DNA from: Bacteriovorax sp.
GTDB taxonomy: Bacteria; Bdellovibrionota; Bacteriovoracia; Bacteriovoracales; Bacteriovoracaceae
Direction of reading: 5' to 3'
DNA length: 49,121 nt
Assembly: GCA_028710485.1 (NCBI GenBank)
Contig: JAQTTZ010000019.1
Location: 1-49,121, forward strand
This document shows, in pieces, positions 34,608-43,358 of the stretch; within the stretch, counting starts at the first letter, position 1; the number at the start of each line of letters is the position of its first letter. The position numbers were made by a program, and so were the translations under genes. The notes beneath the pieces are model-generated. The model did no database searches. It saw only the letters and a program-made list of their open reading frames with translations, and had not been told where the DNA came from.

Positions 34608-37081
34608 TTTTTTACATGGTGATCAAAGGGGAAGTCGACGTCAGATAAATACTGTAAATACAAAAATTTAAATTGAGATTCACTCTGGCCTTTTTTTAAG
34701 CAATGATTGCGGTAATGTTCGGAAGTCCCATTCTCCAATCGAAGAATGTTTATCGGTTTAAGTCTATTGTCAAAAACCTTACTTGCATACTCAATGTTTA
34801 CTTGTTTTAAATGCTGGTGCAGTTCTTCTTTTAAATCTTCTAGCTCTAATTTGTCATTAGATTCCAGATAGAGTTTATAGCTTTGGTTGACTTGATCGGC
34901 CAGACAGATGAAAAATTTAATTTCCTTATTTTGATGATTCTTTTGTTCAAAGAAATTCACCAATTGTTTTTCAGAGATTTTTTCTCCGGTAATATTGGTA
35001 ATTCCTTTTCCTTTTTGAGAAAAAACGATGGTTGGTGTTTTTTCATAGAGGCCAGTGACTTTGATAATATCATTGATAAAATAGCGGTAAAAAGATCCAA
35101 TGGTTGTCACAATGATATAATACTCGGCATTTAATTTTAATTCGTGGAGCTCCAGTGTTTCACGGCCTCCAGCTTCATAAGCATTTTTTTCTATAAATTC
35201 AAAAAAATTATCCAATAACGTTGGCACCTGCTTGTTGGTATTAGAGTCAACGGGAAGAGTGCCATAAAATTCACTACATAAAAAACCTAGGTCTGCCAGA
35301 TGAGTAGAGGGCCCTATTAGTTTTTTTACTTGTGGGATTAAATAAGAGCAACTTCCTTCCATCCAAAGAGAGAGGATTCGAAGATCTGGCCAAACATCAA
35401 CCACGGTAAGATCTTTTTTAGAGTCAAGTAATAACAAGGCATGGGTAAAATTTTTGAAATGCATTTTTATAATAGGGTCAGTCCCTTCTTCAATTAATTT
35501 AACGAGCTCATCTCTTTTGCTATTTATCACTTCAAAAATCTTAAGCAAGCTCGAAGGATTAGGAGAGACATAGAACGTCGTATTTGGAGAGAGCAAGGCA
35601 AGGGCCGCAAGATACAAATATTTTTTCTCAGAATCATTTAGAGCAGCAATATCATTTTGAAAAATATTTTTGGCCCTAATCGATTTATGGGCCAAAGAGT
35701 AAAGTTTTCCAGACATCGAGCCACATGGCCATCGTCCGTGAAGAGTTTCTTCATAGGCATTTCCTACAATTGAAAAAATTTCGCCATCTAAATAGCGAGG
35801 ATCTTTCATATATAAGGAATGAGATAAAATTTGCTGTGAATTTATATAACTTTTCTGAGTAGCTAAGTTGATAGGTATATATTTGGGTGAACCTGTTGTG
35901 CCACTGGTTTTTGTAAAATAATGAGGAGTAAGAGTGTTTAGGGAGTTCGTCTGCCCGCTAAAAATGAGCTCAACATAGTGTCGATGTTCTTCATAATCTC
36001 GAATGGGAACATTTCTCTTGAACTGCTCTATGCTTTTTATATTTTCAAAATCATGCTCTACCCCAAAGACTGTCGTTTTATCTTGCTTTAAAATTTTAAA
36101 GATAAGTTCATGTTGATATTTAACAGGATTCGCGGCAGCTTCCTTTAATTTTTCAACTTTTCTTCCCGCAATAGTATTCATGCTTATTTTTACAATGAAA
36201 CGAAAAAGTTGCTTATTGAAGTAACCAAAGGGGAATAGTGTTTCTTCTTTTAGTCCATTAAGACCAATGGGAATATTTTTAGATCGAATACCTACCAGTA
36301 CAATAGGTTCCTGAGGTCTTCTTTTAAAAGTATTAAATAGCAGATCAAACAAGACAAAATTATTGGCATAATTACATTTGCTCTTATTTAGATCAGAATC
36401 GTGATGAAAACGATGGGTTTCACCTGAGGCGATGAAATAGTCAAACCATCCGAGTTTGACATCTAGATTAGAGTGCTGGATATATCCCGTTATGGCATAG
36501 AAGACATAATAATATGAAAAAACTTCCAGACTTAAACCAAAGGCCATAAAAATAAAGATGGTAAAAAAGAATTCGACAAACTTATCAAGAAAATGAAAGC
36601 GGGAAGTATTCCACGAATAAAGTTTCTGGGGCCTGTGATGAATGGCATGGATGGGCCATAAAAAGCGATAGGTGTGGCAGAAGCGGTGCCACCAATATTG
36701 AAAAAACTCCCCCATAATAGCGAGGGCAAAAAACTGGACGACGACGGATTGCTGATGGGGCCAGAGATCGATGATTACCCCATTATGAAAACCCACCATT
36801 TTTAAAAAAGAAATACCCAAAAAATATAAGATGATTGGAAAAATAACTTGCACGACTGATGCATAAAAAAAGACATCAATCAGTAAATCATCACGTGTAG
36901 GCACCCATTCATGATGGAGGGGGGTTATTTTTTCAGCGGTAAAGATAATGATCGCTGAGATTGAAACTCCGGCATAGGCGCCCAGCAAATATATATGGGT
37001 TAGCTGATAGGCCAATAAATAGGCCAGGCCAGCAGCTATAAGAGTTAGCGGATAAAGAGTGTAGGCCAGGAATCCTTTCAT
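34604..37081 (-). CDS. Fatty-acid-hydroxylase (sterol desaturase) / GH3 amide-synthetase fusion
   Basis: 825 residues in two parts. Residues 1-270 are a membrane diiron hydroxylase: four or more hydrophobic spans and His clusters HRFCH (132-136), HAIHH (145-149) and HRFHH (223-227), the HxxxH/HxxHH signature. From about 305 to the end it is a GH3-family acyl-adenylating enzyme. The start KLKEAAANPVKYQHELIFKI is typical of bacterial GH3, and TKTSGTTGSPKYIP (390-403) is the ATP/phosphate motif. Known: GH3 enzymes activate a carboxylate and join it to an amino acid. The fusion suggests one enzyme that hydroxylates a lipid and conjugates a carboxylate. It is first in the operon. Confidence 0.85.
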   Translation of the reverse strand: MKGFLAYTLYPLTLIAAGLAYLLAYQLTHIYLLGAYAGVSISAIIIFTAEKITPLHHEWVPTRDDLLIDVFFYASVVQVIFPIILYFLGISFLKMVGFHNGVIIDLWPHQQSVVVQFFALAIMGEFFQYWWHRFCHTYRFLWPIHAIHHRPQKLYSWNTSRFHFLDKFVEFFFTIFIFMAFGLSLEVFSYYYVFYAITGYIQHSNLDVKLGWFDYFIASGETHRFHHDSDLNKSKCNYANNFVLFDLLFNTFKRRPQEPIVLVGIRSKNIPIGLNGLKEETLFPFGYFNKQLFRFIVKISMNTIAGRKVEKLKEAAANPVKYQHELIFKILKQDKTTVFGVEHDFENIKSIEQFKRNVPIRDYEEHRHYVELIFSGQTNSLNTLTPHYFTKTSGTTGSPKYIPINLATQKSYINSQQILSHSLYMKDPRYLDGEIFSIVGNAYEETLHGRWPCGSMSGKLYSLAHKSIRAKNIFQNDIAALNDSEKKYLYLAALALLSPNTTFYVSPNPSSLLKIFEVINSKRDELVKLIEEGTDPIIKMHFKNFTHALLLLDSKKDLTVVDVWPDLRILSLWMEGSCSYLIPQVKKLIGPSTHLADLGFLCSEFYGTLPVDSNTNKQVPTLLDNFFEFIEKNAYEAGGRETLELHELKLNAEYYIIVTTIGSFYRYFINDIIKVTGLYEKTPTIVFSQKGKGITNITGEKISEKQLVNFFEQKNHQNKEIKFFICLADQVNQSYKLYLESNDKLELEDLKEELHQHLKQVNIEYASKVFDNRLKPINILRLENGTSEHYRNHCLKKGQSESQFKFLYLQYLSDVDFPFDHHVKK

Positions 37082-37225
37082 TATCGCTTATCGGTAAATA
37101 GAAAGATAACTTGAGTATTTAAACTTAATATTGAGTTTTCGTTTTCTAAAAATGATGGTCTAATTTAACCTATTATTAATTCTCTTTTAAGAAGTGGTAT
37201 AAAAACCCCATTGAGTTGCTTAAAC

Positions 37226-37996
37226 ATGAAAGGAACAATTTTTTCAAGGCCTCTTGAATATAATATTATTGCCAATGGCGAGAAATGGCATCAGGGTGAC
37301 AAGATCAAAGGTTGCCTTAAAATTAGAAATCATGGTGCAGAAAAAATAGATTTACCATTTTTAAAAATCTCGCTCGCTGTTGGCCATTTCAAAAAGATTA
37401 AGTCAAAAGACAAAAAAGCGTGGGAGTTCTTGGCCGAGACAACGCTTGGTGAACAATTTTCAATTGGAGTTTCTGAAGAAAAAGAATTTTTCTGGGATTT
37501 CGGACTTCCTGAAGATTGTCAGATCACCGACAAAGATAGAAGTGTTTATCTAACATTCAGCGATCATGATGATGATATTTGGCCTACTGGTCAGCTTGAA
37601 CTAGTGATTGGTCCAAAACTTGTGATCCAGCAATTTTTAGAAATCTTTGAAAACTTCCTCCGATTTAAAGTTGTACAAACCAAATTTTCAAAGGGAATGG
37701 TAGAGATAAAATTGAATCCACCAACTTCGAAAGAATTGAGCCATGTCGAGTCACTGGTTCTTCGAATGAAAGAGATCGATAAAACCCTCAATGTTGAGTA
37801 CATCTTCAATATAAATGTCTTTGAGATGGTGGCCGGGAATTTGATGGCCCAAAAGAAGATTAAGCAATTTGATCAAAAGCTGACTTCAAAGCAATTGTAT
37901 ATTTATGGTGATTCGCTTAACCACGATTTTATTATTTCGTCGATTAGCACTGTGATTAAAGAGGCGACGCCGAGATTTTTACAAACCGATGTTTAA
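37226..37996 (+). CDS. Arrestin/Spo0M-fold-like cytosolic protein (candidate)
   Basis: I prefer the ATG at 37226; the in-frame TTG at 37211 adds only five residues, and neither has a strong ribosome site. The 256-residue product has no signal peptide or membrane segment. Its first half (MKGTIFSRPLEYNIIANGEK... GDKIKGCLKIRNHG) looks like the beta-sandwich of arrestin or Spo0M-type proteins: repeated strands with G-D-x-I-x-G and a LTFSDHDDDIWPTG loop. The second half is alpha/beta and unassigned. The fold is a guess from pattern; the gene is clearly coding. Confidence 0.5.
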   Translation: MKGTIFSRPLEYNIIANGEKWHQGDKIKGCLKIRNHGAEKIDLPFLKISLAVGHFKKIKSKDKKAWEFLAETTLGEQFSIGVSEEKEFFWDFGLPEDCQITDKDRSVYLTFSDHDDDIWPTGQLELVIGPKLVIQQFLEIFENFLRFKVVQTKFSKGMVEIKLNPPTSKELSHVESLVLRMKEIDKTLNVEYIFNINVFEMVAGNLMAQKKIKQFDQKLTSKQLYIYGDSLNHDFIISSISTVIKEATPRFLQTDV

Positions 37997-38048
37997 CTAG
38001 ATTGAATAATTCTGGCCTTGTTTGCCATATCAAGAGAAAGGTTAACCG

Positions 38049-39329
38049 ATGTCTAAAAAAATCTCTATACCACTTGGTATTTTGACCACCATTTTACTTA
38101 TCCTGGCCATTGGGCATCTAGACCCGGCACCACCGAATCATTTAACTATCTCAACGGGGGATGATCAAAGTGATTTTCAAACGTATGCAAAACAATATAA
38201 GCGAATTTTAAAAGAAAATGGAGTGACGCTTAATATTCGTACAACTTCCGGGCCTCTGGAAAATCTTCGTCTTCTCGACGATGATGATTCTGGAGTTTCA
38301 GCAGGATTAGTTCAAGATGGACTTGGCTCTGAAGTCAAAGAGCCTGATGTCGTGTCGCTTGGAAGTCTTTATTACGAACCCATTTGGATTTTTTATCGTT
38401 CAAAATATGTATACACTCATTTTTCTCAACTCATCGGAGATAAAATTGCAGTTGGACGAGTCGGGCATGGAGCACAGGTTTTTGCTGAACGCCTTTTACT
38501 CATGTCTGGCGTTGATCCGGAAGATGCAACACTCTTAAATATGACTTCTGCCGAATCGGCACAGGCCTTAAAAAATGGCAGCATCGACGCTGCAATATTC
38601 ATGTTGCCTCCTGAGAATAAAATTATTCACGATTTAGCATTACGAAAAGATTTAAAATTAATGAGCCTGGAGCAGGCAGAGGCCATTTCAAGAAAAGATG
38701 CAGCCTTTCATCATTTAGTTCTTCCACGAGGTGCAATTGATCTTGAATCAGATATACCGGGTGAGGATATTGATCTCGTCTCATCCACGGCCACCTTACT
38801 TATCCGCGATGATATGCATCCGGCATTGGCCTATCTTTTATTGAAGGCCGCTTCTGAAGTTCATGGACTGCCAGGTATTTTTGAAAAGCGAGGAGAATTT
38901 CCAACAAATCAAGGTGATACTTTTCCTCTGAGCAAGGATGCAGCTCAGTTCTATAAATCCGGAACTCCCTTCTGGCAACGCTACTTGCCCTATTGGCTGG
39001 CGGCCTGGTTTGATCGCTTTATCCTTTTAGTTATTCCGCTATTGGCATTTTTACTTCCGCTTATCAGGATGATTCCTAAAGTGTATCATTGGAGACTGCG
39101 TTCGAAAATTTATCAGCGCTACGGAGAACTAAAATTCCTTGAAACTCAGATTAAAGCGATTGTCACAAAAATAGAATATGAAAATTATTTGCAACAACTT
39201 AATCTCATTGAAGAGCGTGTTAATAAAATGAAAATGCCTCAAAATTTTTCTGAATATATCTATTCACTTAAAGGCCATATTCAGTTTGTTCGCGATAGAA
39301 TTGAAAAAAATGTAAAGATCGAAAACTGA
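38049..39329 (+). CDS. TAXI-family TRAP-type solute-binding protein with C-terminal membrane anchor
   Basis: 426 residues. An uncleaved-looking signal anchor (about 5-23) precedes a periplasmic binding domain with HLTISTGDDQSDFQTYAKQY and the LGSLYYEPIWIFYR and KIAVGRVGHGAQVFAERLL segments. These are the hallmarks of TAXI (TRAP-associated extracytoplasmic immunogenic) proteins. Near residue 325 a second hydrophobic span (LLVIPLLAFLLPLIRMIP) leads to a cytosolic coiled-coil-like tail. Known: TAXI proteins bind small organic acids or amino acids for a TRAP permease, but no permease gene is adjacent. A TAXI protein with a tail may act as a receptor or sensor. Confidence 0.85.
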   Translation: MSKKISIPLGILTTILLILAIGHLDPAPPNHLTISTGDDQSDFQTYAKQYKRILKENGVTLNIRTTSGPLENLRLLDDDDSGVSAGLVQDGLGSEVKEPDVVSLGSLYYEPIWIFYRSKYVYTHFSQLIGDKIAVGRVGHGAQVFAERLLLMSGVDPEDATLLNMTSAESAQALKNGSIDAAIFMLPPENKIIHDLALRKDLKLMSLEQAEAISRKDAAFHHLVLPRGAIDLESDIPGEDIDLVSSTATLLIRDDMHPALAYLLLKAASEVHGLPGIFEKRGEFPTNQGDTFPLSKDAAQFYKSGTPFWQRYLPYWLAAWFDRFILLVIPLLAFLLPLIRMIPKVYHWRLRSKIYQRYGELKFLETQIKAIVTKIEYENYLQQLNLIEERVNKMKMPQNFSEYIYSLKGHIQFVRDRIEKNVKIEN

Positions 39330-39349
39330 TAAAAAATGGAGAATTAATT

Positions 39350-40078
39350 ATGTTTAAATCGCCATATGTACTTTCCCCAATAATCGAAGAAGGCTCAGAA
39401 GGTTTATGGGGTGAGGGAAGCCCTTATGAACGAAAAAATATTTATAAAATACAAAATGAAAAACTTCCTTCTGTTAATTATGACGAACATATTTTAAAAC
39501 CTCATAGCCTGCCTCATGTTGAAGGATCAAAGCATACTCAACAAGATGGGCACACCATAGATTACTACTTCAGAAAAATGCCTCAATGCTTTTATGGTGA
39601 TTGTGTTTTGTTAAAGTTCACCAATCCTAACTTTGCTTCGGTCAATGAAGAAAAGACAATCTTTCATTGGGAAATAACGAAGGATGAATTGATTCAAAAG
39701 TTAACTTCAGTCGTTGGCGAGAGTTATAAATTAAAAAAGATTGCTATTACGATTGATGATTCAATCTTGCCCAAAAATTCTAAAAATTACCACGATCCAA
39801 ATTATGTCGTTACTTTGAGCGTGGCTGCTGCCAATTTTCTCATTTCACTGGATGAGTTTAATGCTTTTTTAACATCATGGAAATCAAGTGATTTCATGCC
39901 AGGAAAAAAAGAAAGACCTATTCATGATATTCTTTTTAAAAAAGCAGTTATCTTTGAGTGCTTGACCTTTTTTGGTGTGCCAGAAGGAAAATACTTCTTA
40001 AGTGCTTTTCCCCTACCACTAAAAAATGCATCTGAATCGCCTTGTTGTCCTGTCTTTTTTGAGTCTGGGGCCTTTTAA
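39350..40078 (+). CDS. Cyclase-family (kynurenine-formamidase-like) candidate
   Basis: 242 residues, cytosolic. A segment PHVEGSKHTQQDGHTID then GDCVLLKF and ITKDELIQKL follows the pattern of cyclase-family hydrolases: a metal-binding His cluster, then GxxVLLxF, then ITxDDL. The second His of the usual HxGTHxD motif is not clean, so metal binding is uncertain. It lies 20 bases downstream of the TAXI gene and may be co-expressed. It converges on livF with a two-base gap. Confidence 0.5.
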   Translation: MFKSPYVLSPIIEEGSEGLWGEGSPYERKNIYKIQNEKLPSVNYDEHILKPHSLPHVEGSKHTQQDGHTIDYYFRKMPQCFYGDCVLLKFTNPNFASVNEEKTIFHWEITKDELIQKLTSVVGESYKLKKIAITIDDSILPKNSKNYHDPNYVVTLSVAAANFLISLDEFNAFLTSWKSSDFMPGKKERPIHDILFKKAVIFECLTFFGVPEGKYFLSAFPLPLKNASESPCCPVFFESGAF

Positions 40079-40080
40079 AT

Positions 40081-40794
40081 CTAATATCCCAAATAAGCTT
40101 TTTTAATTTCTGGATTATTTAAAAGATCTTGTGCATTTCCTTGCAGCGAAATTTCACCGTTAGTGAGCACGTAGGCACGATTTGAAATATTAAGCGCTAA
40201 ATAGGCGTTTTGTTCGACTAGTAAAATACTCATCCCAAGCTTGTTAATTTCTTTAATGGCCCTAAAAATAGAACTTACTAAAATGGGAGCAATCCCCAAT
40301 GAAGGTTCATCTAAAAGTAAAAGCTGGGGTTTGCTCATAAACGCTCTGGCGATGGCCAACATTTGCTGTTCTCCACCTGAGAGGGTTTGTGCTAATTGAT
40401 TTTCACGATCTTTTAATTTAGGAAATAGAGAATAAACGTATTTAAAATCTTCTGCGATTCCTGCAATATCACGGCGTAAGTAGGCACCCATTTCAAGATT
40501 TTCTTTGATGCTTAAATTGGCAAAAACTTGTCTGCCTTCCGGTGATTGAGCGATTCCCATGGCCGTAATTTTGTGGGCGGGCAATCGTTGTATAGGGGAT
40601 CTTTTAAAAAGGATTTCACCTGAACTGGCCGCTTCTAATCCGGAAATAGTATGCAAGGTCGTTGTTTTCCCAGCGCCATTAGATCCGAGCAGGGTGACAA
40701 TTTCACCAGTATTAATATGGAGGTTAATATTTTTTACGGCGTGAATTGCTCCATAATAAGTATTGGCATTTATGATCTCTAAAATTTTTGTCAT
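40081..40794 (-). CDS. livF: Branched-chain amino-acid ABC transporter ATP-binding protein LivF
   Basis: 237 residues. Walker A GSNGAGKTT (37-45), signature LSGGEQQMLAIARAF, Walker B LLLLDEPSLG and a His/Q-switch region give an ATPase of the LivF type (short, with C-terminal NPEIKKAYLGY). It hydrolyses ATP at the inner face of the LivHM permease. It is the last gene of the liv operon and overlaps livG by four bases (ATGA). Confidence 0.96.
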   Translation of the reverse strand: MTKILEIINANTYYGAIHAVKNINLHINTGEIVTLLGSNGAGKTTTLHTISGLEAASSGEILFKRSPIQRLPAHKITAMGIAQSPEGRQVFANLSIKENLEMGAYLRRDIAGIAEDFKYVYSLFPKLKDRENQLAQTLSGGEQQMLAIARAFMSKPQLLLLDEPSLGIAPILVSSIFRAIKEINKLGMSILLVEQNAYLALNISNRAYVLTNGEISLQGNAQDLLNNPEIKKAYLGY

Positions 40795-41588
40795 ATGATC
40801 ACCTCGATTTCAACACCTAAGTAGGCCTCAACAACGCGTTTATTGTTTTGAATTTCTTTCGGGCCACCCTCGGCTATCAGGTTTCCGTAATCGAGTACAA
40901 AAATTTTTTCGGCCAACCCCATAACGAGCTTCATATCATGCTCGATTAGGATAATGGCAATATCAAATTGATCTCTGATTAAATGAATGAGCTCAGTGAG
41001 TTCACGCGTTTCGGTGGGATTCATTCCGGCCGCAGGCTCGTCTAATAAAAGAAGTTTTGGTTCGGTCGCTAGTGCTCGTGCCATCTCCAGTTTTCTTTGC
41101 TGCCCGTAAGCGAGGTTTTTTGCGAGGTAATCTTTTTTATCATCAAGCTTAAAAAGTTTGAGTAAGTTTAGGCACTCTTCTTCAATTTTTTTTTCTTCCA
41201 GAAGAAAATGTTTATTCCTAAAAATTCCTGCCCAAAATCCGTATTTAATACGCGTATGCTTTGCGAGCTTAATATTATCAATGACTGATAAATTTTTAAA
41301 GAGGCGAATGTTTTGAAAAGTTCTAGCAATACCAAGCTCAGTTATATCGCTTGATTTGATATTTTTTAGGTCTTTTTGGCAGAAGCTCACACTTCCAGTA
41401 CTCGGCGTATATATTCCCGTGATGGTGTTAAAGAGTGTTGTTTTCCCGGCCCCATTTGGCCCAATGATGGCCACTAAATCATGAGGGAAGACTTTGAAGC
41501 TCACATCATTGACAGCGGTCAGCCCCCCAAATTTCATGGTGACATTGGCCAGCTCAAGTATGGGATTTTCAGCAATGATTTTTTCCAT
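40791..41588 (-). CDS. livG: Branched-chain amino-acid ABC transporter ATP-binding protein LivG
   Basis: 265 residues. Walker A GPNGAGKTT (43-51) is followed by LAYGQQRKLEMARAL, the variant signature typical of LivG, and LLLLDEPAAGMNPTE as Walker B. RTFQNIRLFKNL is the family's Q-loop region. It partners LivF. A one-base overlap joins it to livM (stop and start share a base). Confidence 0.96.
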   Translation of the reverse strand: MEKIIAENPILELANVTMKFGGLTAVNDVSFKVFPHDLVAIIGPNGAGKTTLFNTITGIYTPSTGSVSFCQKDLKNIKSSDITELGIARTFQNIRLFKNLSVIDNIKLAKHTRIKYGFWAGIFRNKHFLLEEKKIEEECLNLLKLFKLDDKKDYLAKNLAYGQQRKLEMARALATEPKLLLLDEPAAGMNPTETRELTELIHLIRDQFDIAIILIEHDMKLVMGLAEKIFVLDYGNLIAEGGPKEIQNNKRVVEAYLGVEIEVII

Positions 41589-42448
41589 TATTTTTTTCCT
41601 TTATTAAAAGAAAACTCATGGGCACCAAAAATTCCTTCTGGACGAGCAAGCATTAGTACAATTAGTAGCACTGAGTAGATTGGCATTCTCCAATCAGAGG
41701 CATGTCCACCTATAAAACGCAGCACTTCTGGAAAAAGTGTAAGGAGAACGGCACCTATTACCGAACCAGTAACTGAGCCTTGCCCACCAAGAATAACCAT
41801 TACCAAAATAATTACACTCCACATGAAATTAAAATTAGATGGGTGAAGAAATTGTTGTGTATGAGCAAAGAGAGCGCCCGCAATACCTGCGATCCCTGCA
41901 CCGATAATGAAAGAAAAAAGTTTATACCTAAAAATATTTACGCCCATATTTTCTGCGGCGATTTCATCTTCGCGAATGGAAATAATCGCTCGTCCATAGG
42001 TGGTACGTTTTAAATTAAGCATGAAGATTATGGTTAAAATCGCGACTGCATAGACCCAGTATATATTGGCCAAATGAGGGATATTGATAAAGCCTCTAGG
42101 TCCGCCTGCCATTTCAGTATGCATAATAATGATTCTTACAATTTCACCAAAGCCAAGTGTGGCGATGGCCAGGTAGTCGCCTTTTAATCGCAGGCAGGGT
42201 GCACCTATGATAATTCCGCATATGGCCGATGCCAAAAAACCTACGAGACATGCTATGCCCATATTTATAGGTGCAGAGACAGGAAGTGCAAAATAAACAC
42301 TATAAATAGCACTGGCATAAGCACCAGCGCCCCAAAAGCCCGCGTGACCAAGTGAGAACTGGCCGCAAAATCCATTGATAAGATTTAAGCTTAATGCAAG
42401 AGTAATAAAAATTCCGACAATCAATAATATTTGAAGATAATAATCCAT
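41588..42448 (-). CDS. livM: Branched-chain amino-acid ABC permease LivM
   Basis: 286 residues with about eight to ten spans. LINGFCGQFSLGHAGFWGAGAY and GMNF-like cytosolic loop REDEIAAENMGVN (the EAA-type coupling loop) identify the LivM permease of HAAT-family importers. It forms the membrane channel with LivH, three bases downstream of livH. Confidence 0.95.
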   Translation of the reverse strand: MDYYLQILLIVGIFITLALSLNLINGFCGQFSLGHAGFWGAGAYASAIYSVYFALPVSAPINMGIACLVGFLASAICGIIIGAPCLRLKGDYLAIATLGFGEIVRIIIMHTEMAGGPRGFINIPHLANIYWVYAVAILTIIFMLNLKRTTYGRAIISIREDEIAAENMGVNIFRYKLFSFIIGAGIAGIAGALFAHTQQFLHPSNFNFMWSVIILVMVILGGQGSVTGSVIGAVLLTLFPEVLRFIGGHASDWRMPIYSVLLIVLMLARPEGIFGAHEFSFNKGKK

Positions 42449-42451
42449 TTT

Positions 42452-43348
42452 TTAAACCTTCTCTTTTACATTTTTTCCTAAAATCCCAGAAGGCCTTAGA
42501 AGCAGAATAAGAATTAAAATAAAAAAGGAAACAGCATCGCGATAGCTAGATTTATAAAGACCGGAAACCATATTTTCTGCGACGCCGATAATAAAGCCGC
42601 CAAGGGCCGCACCTGGAATAACCCCGATCCCACCTACTACTGCTGCTACAAAAGCTTTGATCCCAAGATTTAATCCCATCAGTGGTTCAACTGACATCGT
42701 ATAGCCCATTAACATTCCACCGAGCCCCGCAATTGCGGCCCCTAGAAAAAATGTAAAAGAAATAATTTTATTGGTATTTATTCCCATGAGCTCAGCAGCT
42801 TGTAAATTATAGCTGGTTGCTCTCATGGCCTTTCCAATTTTAGTAAATTTTGTCAGCCACCATAAAAATAAAAGAACAAACATAGTGATGATGAAAATAG
42901 AGAGTTGAATATTGGACACGTTAACTTCACCAAAATTATAAATTTTTTCAGTGATAAAAGGTGGGATGGTTTTTGGATCGGCACCAAAAACCAATTGTCC
43001 AGAGTATTCAAAAAACAGTGAGGTTCCAATGGCGGTAATAAGAGCTGGAACACGCCCCGATTTTCTAATTGGCCTGTAGACAAGACGCTCGACAATCACG
43101 GCGAGAATTCCCGCAGACAACATCGCAGTTATAATAGCGACTGGCATAGGAAGATTGGCGCGAAGGACATAGTATCCGCACATTGCACCGATCATTAAAA
43201 ATTCACCGTGAGCAAAATTAACCAGGCGTATGATTCCATAAACCATGGTGTATCCCAAGGCCACTAATGCGTATAGTGAGCCTTGAGAGATACCGTTGCT
43301 AAAGTACTGAAGACAGTCCCAGAGAAAAAAAATAAAATTTTGATTCAT
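42452..43348 (-). CDS. livH: Branched-chain amino-acid ABC permease LivH
   Basis: 298 residues, polytopic. GSLYALVALGYTMVYGI followed by NFAHGEFLMIGA is the LivH N-terminal signature, and the SYNLQAAELMGINTNKI loop is the coupling helix. Pairs with LivM to make the membrane pore. Located 10 bases downstream of the binding-protein gene. Confidence 0.95.
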   Translation of the reverse strand: MNQNFIFFLWDCLQYFSNGISQGSLYALVALGYTMVYGIIRLVNFAHGEFLMIGAMCGYYVLRANLPMPVAIITAMLSAGILAVIVERLVYRPIRKSGRVPALITAIGTSLFFEYSGQLVFGADPKTIPPFITEKIYNFGEVNVSNIQLSIFIITMFVLLFLWWLTKFTKIGKAMRATSYNLQAAELMGINTNKIISFTFFLGAAIAGLGGMLMGYTMSVEPLMGLNLGIKAFVAAVVGGIGVIPGAALGGFIIGVAENMVSGLYKSSYRDAVSFFILILILLLRPSGILGKNVKEKV

Positions 43349-43358
43349 ATCTATTCTA

